Shown here piece by piece: positions 29,395 through 39,902 of a stretch of 64,000 bases of DNA. The stretch spans positions 1 through 64,000 of the forward strand of contig CAMQVJ010000003.1 of NCBI GenBank assembly GCA_947038175.1, written 5' to 3'. The notes below the pieces were generated by a model. It was not told where the DNA came from. It saw nothing but the letters and a program-made list of their open reading frames with translations, and searched no databases. Both the position numbers and the translations under genes were made by a program. Numbering within the stretch: position 1 is the first letter of the stretch; each line of letters opens with the position of its first letter. The DNA comes from an uncultured Desulfovibrio sp. (GTDB taxonomy: Bacteria; Desulfobacterota; Desulfovibrionia; Desulfovibrionales; Desulfovibrionaceae).

Positions 29395-29553
29395 TTTTGT
29401 CATCCTCGAGCATTTTCTTAATGCCTTTTATTTGCCCTTCTATACGGTTAAGGCGTTTCACTATGGAACTATTATCTGCACATTTCATAAATTCTCCCAT
29501 TGGTTTTTGTTTCGTTTTGATACCATATACCCCCATGGGGTATTAGGTCAAGC
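29395..29553 (-). pseudogene. truncated duplicate of csoR 5' end plus its operator
   Basis: near-identical to 22034..22193; ORF reads MGEFMKCADNSSIVKRLNRIEGQIKGIKKMLEDDKTEIVMSSENKL*. Confidence 0.92.
29527..29543. promoter_or_regulatory. second copy of the putative CsoR operator
   Basis: ATACCCCCATGGGGTAT, more symmetric than the first copy. Confidence 0.55.
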
Positions 29554-29893
29554 GTTCGATAGCCATCGATGTTTTTTTTTGTTAGATTATAAAGATAGGA
29601 ATCGGCAAACCTAAAGAATTTTCTAACTGAAAAATGGGACAGTTAAGGGACGAGTTGAGCAGAGCCGAAAAAATCACGAAAAGCTTGATGGCATTCAACT
29701 TGATAGCGATAGGGTAAAATCTAAAACGAAAGAGATGGAAATATAAAATCCACCTATCTTGGCTTGAATTATGAAAGTATTTGCTGTATGATCTATGGTA
29801 AGGATTATTTTAGTAATAATGAAAAAGAGTACGGTGCGATGCCGCAAAGATTATATAATAACAAAACATACTAAACAAAAAAGAGAGATTACT

Positions 29894-30517
29894 ATGAAAG
29901 TACTAATGGTAAATGGCAGTAGCAATAAAACAGGTTCTACATTCACTGCGCTAACAGAAGTAGGCAAAGAACTTATTTTGAATGGGGTTGAATATGAAAT
30001 TTTGCAACTGGGTTCAGAATCGCAACGTGACTGTATAGGCTGTAGGGTATGTCGGAAAACAGGCAAGTGTACTTTTGATGAAAATGGGCTCAACGAATTT
30101 GTTGAACAAGCGAGAATATCTGATGGTTTTATTTTCGGCTCTCCTGTTTACTACGCACATCCAAGCGGTAGACTCTTGTCATTTTTAGACCGTGCATTTT
30201 ATAGCGGCTCAAGTGCATTCTGTTCTAAGCCAGGCGCATCGGTCGTCTCTGCAAGAAGGGCAGGCACAACAGCATCTATTGATTGTATAAATAAATACTT
30301 CTCAATTGCTTCAATGCCCATAGTTGGCTCATCTTACTGGACCATGGTTCACGGAAATAAAAAAGAAGAAACTCTACAAGACTTAGAAGGTTTACAATCA
30401 ATGAGAAACCTTGCTAAAAACATGGCATTTCTGATTAAAAGCATAAATATAGCAAAGGAAAACGGAATTAATTTGCCAACTCTAGAAAGAGAACATGTTA
30501 CAAATTTTATTCGTTAA
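29894..30517 (+). CDS. flavodoxin-family NAD(P)H-dependent FMN reductase / iron-sulfur flavoprotein
   Basis: MKVLMVNGSSNKTGSTFTAL, DCIGCRVCRKTGKC, FGSPVYYAHPSGRLLSFLDR. Confidence 0.88.
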   Translation: MKVLMVNGSSNKTGSTFTALTEVGKELILNGVEYEILQLGSESQRDCIGCRVCRKTGKCTFDENGLNEFVEQARISDGFIFGSPVYYAHPSGRLLSFLDRAFYSGSSAFCSKPGASVVSARRAGTTASIDCINKYFSIASMPIVGSSYWTMVHGNKKEETLQDLEGLQSMRNLAKNMAFLIKSINIAKENGINLPTLEREHVTNFIR

Positions 30518-30680
30518 TAAAAAATTATACATGGCAAAGATAATGTATAATAATCAGGATTGATATGATTTAAGTATGATAGATGGCGAGTTTCTCAAAG
30601 AGAGGCTTGAGGGGGAAATTTTTGAAAGTTTTTTTCCGAAAGTTTTTGAAAAATAATTCCTCAGAGTTCTTCAAATTCGC

Positions 30681-30709
30681 TTGACAAAAGCCCTATTAAC
30701 ACCTAATAA
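30681..30709 (+). promoter_or_regulatory. sigma70-type promoter of the str operon
   Basis: TTGACA - 17 nt - TAATAA. Confidence 0.6.
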
Positions 30710-30752
30710 TTTTCGTTCGGTTTATTTTTGTTAATTTTAAATGGAGGAAGCT

Positions 30753-31124
30753 ATGCCTACAGTCAGCCAACTTATTCGTTTTGAACGAAAAAAGGTTGTA
30801 AAGCGTAAGAAGACACCTGCATTGCAAGAATGTCCACAACGTCGTGGAGTATGCACTCGTGTATACACCACAACACCTAAGAAGCCTAACTCAGCGCTTC
30901 GTAAGGTTGCTCGTGTGCGTTTGACCAATGGTCTTGAAGTGTCTGCTTACATTCCAGGTGAAGGTCACAACTTACAAGAACACAGTGTCGTTATGATTCG
31001 TGGTGGTCGTGTAAAGGATTTACCTGGTGTTCGTTATCACATCGTTCGTGGTACTCTTGATACCGCTGGTGTTGCAGATCGTCGTCAACGTCGTTCAAAA
31101 TACGGCACAAAACGTCCTAAATAA
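30753..31124 (+). CDS. rpsL: 30S ribosomal protein S12
   Basis: [69 protein letters not shown] before ATG at 30753. Confidence 0.99.
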   Translation: MPTVSQLIRFERKKVVKRKKTPALQECPQRRGVCTRVYTTTPKKPNSALRKVARVRLTNGLEVSAYIPGEGHNLQEHSVVMIRGGRVKDLPGVRYHIVRGTLDTAGVADRRQRRSKYGTKRPK

Positions 31125-31176
31125 ATTTTAGTTACATTCTTTTCGATCATGCGGTGGTTCCGCTTGCTCGTTTTGA

Positions 31177-31668
<492 letters not shown>

Positions 31669-31678
31669 GTCGTAAAAT

Positions 31679-33751
31679 ATGTCACGTAGTTTTGAAATTA
31701 AAAATATTCGTAATATCGGCATCATGGCCCATATTGACGCAGGTAAAACAACAACCACAGAACGTATTTTGTTCTACACTGGTGTTTCCCATAAAATTGG
31801 TGAAACACATGACGGTGGCGCTACCATGGATTTCATGGAGCAAGAACAAGAACGTGGTATCACTATTACTTCTGCGGCAACTCAATGCACATGGGATAAT
31901 CATACGATTAACATCATTGATACTCCTGGACACGTTGACTTCACAATTGAAGTAGAACGTTCTCTTCGTGTACTTGATGGAGCTGTTGCGGTATTTGATG
32001 CTGTTGCTGGTGTTGAACCTCAGTCAGAAACTGTATGGCGTCAAGCTAATAGCTACAATGTACCTCGTATCTGCTTCATTAATAAAATGGACAGAATTGG
32101 TGCAAACCATGCTCGCTGTGTTGATATGATTCGTGACCGCTTAAAAGCAAAGCCAATCATGTTGCAAATTCCAATCGGTAACGAAGACCTTTTTGAAGGT
32201 GTCGTTGATCTTATCTCTGGTCGTGCTATCAAATTTGATAAGCAAACCAAGGGCGCTGATTTCTGGGAAGAAGATATTCCTGCTGATATGATGGAACTTT
32301 ACGAAGAAAAGCGTATCGAAATGCTCGAAGCTGTTGCAGAAGAGGACGAAGTTCTTCTTAATAAATATCTTGATGGTGGAATCTTGACTACAGAAGAAAT
32401 TATTTCTTGCGTACGTAAAGCAACTATCTCTCAAGCTATTGTTCCTGTAATGTGCGGAACTGCGTTCCGTAACATGGGCGTGCAACCACTTCTTGATGCT
32501 ATTGTTCGTTACTTGCCTTCTCCTCTTGATATTCCACCAATGGTGGGCATTGACCCTGACGATAAAGAGAAAGAAATCGAATGTCTTCCAATTGATAAGA
32601 ATCCTCTCGCAGGACTTGTTTTCAAATTGGCATCTGATCCATTTATTGGTCACCTTTCCTTCTTCCGCGTTTATTCTGGTAGTGTTGAGCCTGGTACAAC
32701 TTTGCTCAATACAAATACTGGTAAAAAAGAACGTGTTGGTCGTATCGTTCGTATGCACGCTAACAAGCGTGACGAAATCAAATGGGCTGGCGCTGGCGAC
32801 ATCGTAGCTCTTGTTGGTATCAAGAACGTATCTACTGGTGACACTCTTTGTAGCGAAAGCGCACCTGTAAAGCTTGAATCACTGAATATTCCTGAACCTG
32901 TTATTGAGCTCGCTATTGAGCCAAAAACAAAAGCAGACCGTGATTCTCTTTCTGCAGCACTTAATAAGCTTGCTAAGGAAGATCCTTCCTTTAGAGTTAA
33001 GGGTGATGAAGAAACAGGGCAAACTGTTATTGCTGGTATGGGCGAATTGCACCTTGAAATTATCGTTGACCGTTTGGTTCGTGAGTTTGGCGTACAAGCA
33101 AACGTGGGTAAACCACAAGTTGCTTACCGTGAAACTATTGGCAAGCCAAGCAAATCTGATACCAAGTACGCAAAGCAATCAGGTGGTCGTGGACAATACG
33201 GACACGTTATCATTGAAGTTGCACCAAACCCAGGCAATGGCTATGAGTTTGTGAACTCTATCTCCGGTGGTGTTATTCCTAAGGAATACATTCCTGCTGT
33301 AGATAAGGGTATTCAAGATGCGCTTAAGAGCGGTGTTCTTGCTGGTTTCCCAGTTGTTGACGTAAAGGTAAACCTTATTTTTGGTTCTTACCATGAAGTT
33401 GACTCCTCTGAACAAGCGTTCTACATTGCTGGTAGTATGGCGATTAAAGATGGTATGCAAAAAGCTACTCCTACACTTCTCGAGCCTATCATGGACGTTG
33501 AAGTTGTAACTCCTGACGATTACCTCGGTGACGTTATGGGTGACCTTAATGGTCGTCGTGGTCGTGTGCAAGGTATGGATGCTCGCTCTGGTGCGCAATC
33601 TATCCGTTGCCAAGTGCCTCTTTCTGAAATGTTTGGTTATGCAACTGACCTTCGTTCAAAGACTCAAGGTCGCGCAACATTCACCATGCAATTTGACCAT
33701 TATGAAAAAGTACCTGCAAGCATTGCTGAAGGTCTTACAAAGAAAGACTAA
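31679..33751 (+). CDS. fusA: elongation factor G
   Basis: [50 protein letters not shown]. Confidence 0.99.
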   Translation: MSRSFEIKNIRNIGIMAHIDAGKTTTTERILFYTGVSHKIGETHDGGATMDFMEQEQERGITITSAATQCTWDNHTINIIDTPGHVDFTIEVERSLRVLDGAVAVFDAVAGVEPQSETVWRQANSYNVPRICFINKMDRIGANHARCVDMIRDRLKAKPIMLQIPIGNEDLFEGVVDLISGRAIKFDKQTKGADFWEEDIPADMMELYEEKRIEMLEAVAEEDEVLLNKYLDGGILTTEEIISCVRKATISQAIVPVMCGTAFRNMGVQPLLDAIVRYLPSPLDIPPMVGIDPDDKEKEIECLPIDKNPLAGLVFKLASDPFIGHLSFFRVYSGSVEPGTTLLNTNTGKKERVGRIVRMHANKRDEIKWAGAGDIVALVGIKNVSTGDTLCSESAPVKLESLNIPEPVIELAIEPKTKADRDSLSAALNKLAKEDPSFRVKGDEETGQTVIAGMGELHLEIIVDRLVREFGVQANVGKPQVAYRETIGKPSKSDTKYAKQSGGRGQYGHVIIEVAPNPGNGYEFVNSISGGVIPKEYIPAVDKGIQDALKSGVLAGFPVVDVKVNLIFGSYHEVDSSEQAFYIAGSMAIKDGMQKATPTLLEPIMDVEVVTPDDYLGDVMGDLNGRRGRVQGMDARSGAQSIRCQVPLSEMFGYATDLRSKTQGRATFTMQFDHYEKVPASIAEGLTKKD

Positions 33752-33788
33752 TTTTATATAAGCAATTTGCTTTATAAAAAAGTATATA

Positions 33789-33821
33789 AAAAGCCGTTCA
33801 TTTTTGAGCGGCTTTTTTTTT
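33789..33821 (+). terminator. fusA terminator
   Basis: AAGCCGTTCA-TTTT-TGAGCGGCTTTTTTTT. Confidence 0.9.
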
Positions 33822-33902
33822 ATATACTTTACATACTCCTTTTTTCAAAGTAGACTCTGAACTATGTATAATTAATTACTTGTTCGAATAAGAGGGTAAT
33901 GT

Positions 33903-36437
33903 ATGAAATTTTGCAATAGTATTTCTCTTTGTTTACTTGTGTTTTGCAGCGCTTGCGGTGGCGGTGGTTCTGGCGGCGGTGGTGCTGGCGGTAATGCTGG
34001 CGGTGGTCCTATAGTTTATGTCACCAAGGATGTTACAGTAAGTGATTTTGATTCTGAGCACGCCCCGGATCCAGAAGTTTTTCATAATTTTCCTTTGTAC
34101 GGTGTTTATTATGCCCCCCTTTCTGGTACTCAAGGTAATTCCCATATTTTAGATAGTGATGTAGTCCTACATAACTCTAACATTGTTGGTACTATGGGTT
34201 ATGACGTTTATGGTGTTTATGCTATAAATGATGGGACAGAACAAACAATTAAAATGACCAATAATTCTGTTACCATTTCCGAAAGCAATATACAAGCTGG
34301 TGGCTGTGACCCTACCATGGTATGCGGTAAAGGAGTCGATATTTATGGAGCATGGACAACAAATGGTATAAACCACATTGCCACAGAAAATAGAGTTTCC
34401 ATTTCTAACAGTACATTAAGCTCCGTAGGCAATAAGACCGGTGAGGATTATTCGGCTTGGGATACGGATGTTGTTGGTGGTTACGCAGTAGGTAATAATA
34501 GTACAATTGCAAATAATTCTGTATCTGTATCTGATGGTAGCAAATTGCAATCGCAAAATCATGTAAGGGTTTATGGCGGACACGCTAACATTAACTTGGG
34601 TAATAACAGTACAATTACAAACAATTCTGTTTCCATTACTGATAGCTCTTTATTTGCAGCTGAATATGTTGAAGTTATTGGTGGGGTAAAAACAGGTGGA
34701 AACAATGCACAAATTACAAATAATTCTGTTTATATTTCAAATTCGACCATAACGAGCGCCTCGAGGATACAAAAGGATAAATCAGTTAAAATTTTAGGTG
34801 GATATGCTAAAAATGGTGGCACAGGCAATAATGTCACAAATAATAAGGTTACGTTTCATGGTAATGTCACACTCGAGCTGGGTAATTACGGTTTACTTAT
34901 CGCTGGTGGCTCAGGTGGCTCAGCTGGTTTGACGGATGGCGTTCATGCTACTGGTGATTTTCGCACAGGCAATACTCTTGTATTAGATAACGCCACTGTG
35001 AAGATATTGAGGACTGGGGCTGGAGTCAAACGGCTCGAAAATTTTGACAAGTATGTTTTCAAACCCTCTTACGCACAAATAATGGATGTAGATAATACAC
35101 CTATGATAGCAGGGATGGATTTTTATCTTGGCACTGATGCGCATCTTAGTATAGAAGGCGATGTGGGTGGTTCTTCAACAATTCCAATGAATCAACAAAT
35201 TGTTTTGATGCAGGGAAGTTTTACTGGGAATTTTGAGAATATAAATGATACATTTGCCCTGCAACAGGGTTTATCAAGCTATTATGATGTTGAAGTAAGT
35301 TTAGTAAGCAAACTTATCGCTAAAATTGCTAGTGCCCCTAAGACAAGCAGGCAAGCCTCTGTTCCTGCAGAAGCGCAAGTTGCCTCCACATCTTTGCTTA
35401 ATGAAGCCACTAACTTTGTAAGTGGCGCAGGTATAACAAGTGCTCTTTCTGCTACAAGGCTGGCAAACGCTAACTCTTTTGCGGCGAATGGCCGTGCGCT
35501 TGCCGTGAGTGGTGCTATGATGGGATCGGCTGTTAACAGCACGATATCGAACACGACAGGGCAAACTGGAATTTCTTCACAAAGCATTCAGCAAAATGCT
35601 CATTGGGCAAATTCTAGCTGGGCAAGTTTTTCTGCCGCAAGTGCTGGTAGTTCAAGTTATAATTCAAGCTCTTCAACATCATCTATTGATGTTGATAGTT
35701 ATTCTATACTTAGTGGTCTTGCCAGACGTTTTGCGATGCAAAAAGGAAGTATGCTCGTTGGGTTATTTGCTGAATACGGAAATGCAGACATTGATACACA
35801 CAATAAATTTGATAGCCAATCGGATATAAAAGGAACAGGCGACAGCTCTTACATGGGCGGTGGTATTCTTGGGCGTTTTGACCACTATTCAGGCATGTAT
35901 GCCGATGCGTCTCTTCGCCTAGGCAGGACAACGACGGAACATTCTAGCTCTGATTATCAAGGCTTTTCCGGTCGCAATATATCTTACGATACAGAATCAC
36001 TTTATTTTAGCACTCATATTGCCCTCGGTTATAATTGGAAAATGTTTGGCGCAGGTAATGCAGATGTATATGCTAAATATCTATGGGCGCACATGAGTGG
36101 TGATGACGCCAATATTATTGGTGATGAATATAAATTCAGCGATGTTAATTCCCATAGAGCACGCCTTGGCACACGCTATACCCATGCTCTTAACAAATAT
36201 ATCAGCCCATTTTTTGGGGCGGCTTATGAGTATGAGTTTGATAGCTATGCCCATTCCTCTGTCCGTGGAATGGATTTTGAAGCTCCCAATCTTAGGGGCG
36301 GTACGGGTATTTTTGAAGGAGGTATCAGCTTGACACCTCTCGCGAATGGACCTGTTACGCTTGATTTGAATACAGAAATTTTTGTGGGCATGCGTGAAGG
36401 GTATATGGTTAATGCACAACTTGTGTATGATTTCTAG
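33903..36437 (+). CDS. autotransporter with Gly-rich N-terminal linker, repetitive passenger and C-terminal beta-barrel
   Basis: signal-like [27 protein letters not shown]; repeated [21 protein letters not shown] units; C-terminal autotransporter pattern ending in VYDF. Confidence 0.85.
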   Translation: MKFCNSISLCLLVFCSACGGGGSGGGGAGGNAGGGPIVYVTKDVTVSDFDSEHAPDPEVFHNFPLYGVYYAPLSGTQGNSHILDSDVVLHNSNIVGTMGYDVYGVYAINDGTEQTIKMTNNSVTISESNIQAGGCDPTMVCGKGVDIYGAWTTNGINHIATENRVSISNSTLSSVGNKTGEDYSAWDTDVVGGYAVGNNSTIANNSVSVSDGSKLQSQNHVRVYGGHANINLGNNSTITNNSVSITDSSLFAAEYVEVIGGVKTGGNNAQITNNSVYISNSTITSASRIQKDKSVKILGGYAKNGGTGNNVTNNKVTFHGNVTLELGNYGLLIAGGSGGSAGLTDGVHATGDFRTGNTLVLDNATVKILRTGAGVKRLENFDKYVFKPSYAQIMDVDNTPMIAGMDFYLGTDAHLSIEGDVGGSSTIPMNQQIVLMQGSFTGNFENINDTFALQQGLSSYYDVEVSLVSKLIAKIASAPKTSRQASVPAEAQVASTSLLNEATNFVSGAGITSALSATRLANANSFAANGRALAVSGAMMGSAVNSTISNTTGQTGISSQSIQQNAHWANSSWASFSAASAGSSSYNSSSSTSSIDVDSYSILSGLARRFAMQKGSMLVGLFAEYGNADIDTHNKFDSQSDIKGTGDSSYMGGGILGRFDHYSGMYADASLRLGRTTTEHSSSDYQGFSGRNISYDTESLYFSTHIALGYNWKMFGAGNADVYAKYLWAHMSGDDANIIGDEYKFSDVNSHRARLGTRYTHALNKYISPFFGAAYEYEFDSYAHSSVRGMDFEAPNLRGGTGIFEGGISLTPLANGPVTLDLNTEIFVGMREGYMVNAQLVYDF

Positions 36438-36464
36438 AAGTGAGCTTTAACTACGCAGGGCATG

Positions 36465-36629
36465 TAAAGACACAAGGTCGCGCAACATTCACCATGCAAT
36501 TTGACCACTGCGAAAAAGTTCCTGCAAGCATTGCTGAAGGTCTTACAAAGAAAGACTAATTTTATATAAGCAATTTGCTTTATAAAAAAGTATATAAAAA
36601 GCCGTTCATTTTTGAGCGGCTTTTTTTTA
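36465..36629 (+). repeat. duplicated 3' end of fusA plus terminator
   Basis: near-identical to 33658..33821 (ACAAGGTCGCGCAACATTCACCATGCAATTTGACCA ... AAAGACTAATTTTATATAAGC ... terminator). Confidence 0.95.
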
Positions 36630-36713
36630 TTCTGCGTTGTTTTGTATCACATGGAGTTTTGTATCGTAAAGTGAGGTTTTATTTTTGGGTCTTGAAATAG
36701 GGTTAGGTAAGCG

Positions 36714-37031
36714 TTAGCGTACCCAATTTTCTCCCCAAATTTTCATCTCATTAATGATAGGTTCTAGCGCTTCGCCCTTTTTTGTGAGTGTGTAATACAC
36801 TTGAGGAGGAATAACGGGGATAACTTTTCGTGTTAAAATTCCATTCGTCTCTAAATTTCTGAGGGAATCAGTGAGTGTTTTTGGAGTGATATTATTCAGT
36901 AATTTTCGTAATTCGCCAAAGCGTTTTGTACCTGTGGATAAGTTTTTAATTATTAAAAAGGACCATTTCCCCCCTATGACTATTAATGCTTTTTCCACGT
37001 AACATTCTGTTTCTGATGTACATTTCAACAT
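36714..37031 (-). CDS. HxlR-family transcriptional regulator
   Basis: CYVEKALIVIGGKWSFLIIKNLSTGTKRFGELRKLLNNITPKTLTDSLRNLETNGILTRKV. Confidence 0.9.
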   Translation of the reverse strand: MLKCTSETECYVEKALIVIGGKWSFLIIKNLSTGTKRFGELRKLLNNITPKTLTDSLRNLETNGILTRKVIPVIPPQVYYTLTKKGEALEPIINEMKIWGENWVR

Positions 37032-37189
37032 ACAATCTTTCCTCGTGTTTTTGTTTCTCGGTATCTTTTTAATACTAATAAATGTTTAAGGTTACTATGT
37101 ATCAATTTGGTAACTACTTGTATTTATATATCGACCTTGTTATCCTGTCAATGGTGTCAAAATTATAGCAATGTATAGGGAGATGTATT

Positions 37190-37705
37190 ATGGACTTTTC
37201 AAATTTGGCGAAGCAAAGATGTTCTGTAAGAGGCTATGAGCAAAAAAAAGTTGAAGAATCAAAAATTGAAGATTTGTTGAATGCTGGAAGACTTGCACCG
37301 ACGGCGGCGAATAAGCAGCCACAAAAGATACTGGTTTTGGACAAGTGTGAGTCATTAGCCAAAGTTAACAAATCCGCTAATTGTCATGGTGCTCCACTGG
37401 TTATGATTGTTCTAGCAGATAAAGAGACGGCGTGGGTGCGCCCTTTTGATAAAAAAAGCATGGTGGATATTGATGGGAGCATTGTTGCAGATCATATTGT
37501 TATGCAGGCGGAAGATTTGGGTTTATCAAGTTGTTGGATTACTTTTTTTGACCCTTGTATTTTGAAAGAAGCATTTGCGATACCTGATAATTTAGAGCCT
37601 GTGGCTATTATAACATTAGGTTATAGTAGTGTTATGAAAGATGCAGAGCGACATATTCGTACACGAAACCCTTTGGAGTCCATGGTGTTTTATAATCAGT
37701 TTTAG
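37190..37705 (+). CDS. nitroreductase family protein
   Basis: RCSVRGYEQKKVEESKIEDLLNAGRLAPTAANKQPQKI; divergent from HxlR gene. Confidence 0.9.
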   Translation: MDFSNLAKQRCSVRGYEQKKVEESKIEDLLNAGRLAPTAANKQPQKILVLDKCESLAKVNKSANCHGAPLVMIVLADKETAWVRPFDKKSMVDIDGSIVADHIVMQAEDLGLSSCWITFFDPCILKEAFAIPDNLEPVAIITLGYSSVMKDAERHIRTRNPLESMVFYNQF

Positions 37706-37773
37706 TCATGACTTTCTCAATAGAAACGTTCTTGCTTATACTTTGAGTAAATGGAAACTTTTTAGAATACAAA

Positions 37774-37940
37774 CTTTTTCAAACGCAGTTTGAAAAAGCG
37801 ATGGGGGGTCAGGGGGATTCAATCCCCCTGAAAAACAAAAACAAAAACAAAAACAAAAAACAAAAAACAAAAAACAAAAAACAAAAAACAAAAAATACTC
37901 ATAAAATATGTTGATAAAAAAAGGGGAGTTGAACTCCCCT
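37774..37940. repeat. compound intergenic palindrome element with (CAAAAA)n tract
   Basis: CTTTTTCAAAC-GCA-GTTTGAAAAAG (37774..37798); CAGGGGGATTcAATCCCCCTG (37810..37830); (CAAAAA)n to ~37897; AGGGGAGTTgAACTCCCCT (37922..37940). Confidence 0.85.
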
Positions 37941-37973
37941 AAATATAGAAATATTACTTCTAATATACTGTGT

Positions 37974-39446
37974 TTATTTTTTTGAATCGCTCCCGATAAC
38001 AACTTTTTTGAGTATTGATTGTTTTTGCCTAGCGATGGCGAGGGAGTCGTCGGGGACGTCGTGTGTAATAACGGAGCCTGCACCTATGAGGGCATTTTTG
38101 CCAATCTTTACGGGTGCAACGAAGGAAGAATCTGAGCCAAGAAAGGCGTTGTCGCCTATTATTGTTTGGTGTTTGTTTTTTCCGTCGTAGTTGCAGGTTA
38201 TGCAGCCTGCCCCTATGTTGACATCAGAGCCCACAAGGCTGTCCCCTATATAGCTGAGATGATTTATCTTGCTTCCTTTTCCTACTGTGCTCTTTTTTAT
38301 TTCCACAAAATTTCCAATGCGCACATTATCTGCTAGGACTGTTTTGGGTCTTAATCGGGCATAGGGTCCGATGAGAGCAGAGTTTGCAATGATGGCATCT
38401 TCAAAATGGCAGAAAGAGCGAATTGTGCATGCTTCGCTTATGTGGGTGTTATTGATATAGCAGTGGGATTCTATGATTGTGTCTTTGTCTATGTAAGATT
38501 GCCCGTAGATTTCGCAGGGCCCGAAGAGCTCAACGCCGGGCTTAATGGTGGCAAGGGGGCTTATGCGCACAGACTCGGGGGCGTGAATAATGACGCCTGC
38601 TTTCATGTGCTTTTTTGTTTCTTCTTCTTGCATGAATTTTTCAGCAAGATGAAGATCGAGGGGATTGTTTACCCCAAGCAAAAGGGAAGAGGAGCCAAGG
38701 GAAATGGCCTCGATTTTGTAGGAATTTTCTTTTGCTAATGCGATGATATCGGTGAGATAATATTCTCCACTCTCGTTGGCGGTGGAAATTTGCGGCAAAA
38801 GTTTTTCGAGAAGTTCGCTGTCGAAAAGATAAATACCAGCGTTTACTTCGTGAATTTCGCAGTCAGGAAATTTCTTTTTAAAATCTTTTGCTTCGATAAT
38901 TCCTTGCACGCTGCCTGTATTTGCATCGTAGAAATTGCATGAGCCTAGAGGCATGCTGTTGACGTTTGCGTCAAAGTCCATTCGTACTACTCGCCCGTAG
39001 GCGGCTGGGTCTTCAAGGGTGAGGCTCATAAAGGCGAGGGGAATATTGTTTGCTTTTTCTATGAATTCTCGCAAAATATCTTCATTTATCAGGGGGGTGT
39101 CAGCGTTTACCACAAGTATTTTTGTTCCTTGTGGTAAATTTTTGATATTGAGTATTTCGTTTATTTTTTGCAAGGCGCATTGCACGGCATGCCCTGTGCC
39201 CAGTTGTTTGTCTTGTAAAACACAATGTTCAAAGGCTTTTTCTCCAAAAGCTTTATTTATATGGGCACTTACTTCATCTGCACCATGCCCGATGACTGTC
39301 CAAATGTTTGCGCTGAGTTGTTTCACTGCGTGGTATACATGAGAAATCATGGCCTCACCGAGAACAGTTTGCAATGCTTTTGGGCGAGAAGATGGCATAC
39401 GAGTGCCTTTTCCAGCAGCAAGAATAATCGTAGATATTTTTGACAT
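37974..39446 (-). CDS. glmU: bifunctional UDP-N-acetylglucosamine pyrophosphorylase / glucosamine-1-phosphate N-acetyltransferase
   Basis: IILAAGKGTRMPSSRPKALQTVLGE; NVRIGNFVEIKKSTVGKGSKINHLSYIGDSLVGSDVNIGAGCITCNYDGKNKHQT. Confidence 0.97.
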   Translation of the reverse strand: MSKISTIILAAGKGTRMPSSRPKALQTVLGEAMISHVYHAVKQLSANIWTVIGHGADEVSAHINKAFGEKAFEHCVLQDKQLGTGHAVQCALQKINEILNIKNLPQGTKILVVNADTPLINEDILREFIEKANNIPLAFMSLTLEDPAAYGRVVRMDFDANVNSMPLGSCNFYDANTGSVQGIIEAKDFKKKFPDCEIHEVNAGIYLFDSELLEKLLPQISTANESGEYYLTDIIALAKENSYKIEAISLGSSSLLLGVNNPLDLHLAEKFMQEEETKKHMKAGVIIHAPESVRISPLATIKPGVELFGPCEIYGQSYIDKDTIIESHCYINNTHISEACTIRSFCHFEDAIIANSALIGPYARLRPKTVLADNVRIGNFVEIKKSTVGKGSKINHLSYIGDSLVGSDVNIGAGCITCNYDGKNKHQTIIGDNAFLGSDSSFVAPVKIGKNALIGAGSVITHDVPDDSLAIARQKQSILKKVVIGSDSKK

Positions 39447-39556
39447 AGTGGCTCCTAGTTTATTTTATTTATTATTTCATTTTACTTTATTTATTATTTT
39501 ATTATTCTTTTCTTTTTCTTTTTACTTTTTACTTTTTACTTTTTTATTATTTTATT

Positions 39557-39593
39557 GGGGAAGAAAACCCTTTATAAAGGGTTCTTCTTCCCC
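39557..39593. repeat. compound intergenic palindrome element
   Basis: T/C-rich tract 39470..39555 then GGGGAAGAAAACCCTTTATAAAGGGTTCTTCTTCCCC. Confidence 0.65.
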
Positions 39594-39687
39594 AAACCCC
39601 ATCTTTCCTAAATTTTATATAAATTCAGTATGCAAAAAATAAAATCTAGAAGAATGGATCGGAAGACACTTACTTGGTTAGAAAATG

Positions 39688-39891
39688 CTATAAAACAGTT
39701 TTACCAAGCCATACAAGGAAAATAGCTATTGCGAGGAGGAATATGCCCCAGTACCTTAATAGTTCTGGCTGTAATTCCATAAGGCTTTGCAAGAAGCTAA
39801 TCATTTTTTTAGGAGCGATAAGCCATGGTAACGCTTCAATAAAACAGGCAAGCCCGAGGGCGGTAATGAAAAAAGGTAAAAATTGATCCAA
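39688..39891 (-). CDS. DUF2065 family small membrane protein
   Basis: LGLACFIEALPWLIAPKKMISFLQSLMELQPELLRYWGIFLLAIAIFLVWL. Confidence 0.8.
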   Translation of the reverse strand: MDQFLPFFITALGLACFIEALPWLIAPKKMISFLQSLMELQPELLRYWGIFLLAIAIFLVWLGKTVL

Positions 39892-39902
39892 AGTATTCTC
39901 AC

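Noticed and set aside
29560-29890. Degenerate-looking sequence between the csoR stub and the flavodoxin gene, suspected transposase remnant
   Set aside because: Short conceptual fragments (e.g. GQLRDELSRAEKITKSLMAFNLIAIG) did not match a transposase family I can name; no terminal inverted repeats seen.
32141-32758. 205-aa ORF antisense to fusA
   Set aside because: Arises from the codon bias of fusA read on the opposite strand; no homology features or start signals.
37830-37897. (CAAAAA)n tract considered as a CRISPR-like or coding repeat
   Set aside because: Simple-sequence repeat with 6-7 nt units and no spacers; treated as part of the intergenic repeat element.
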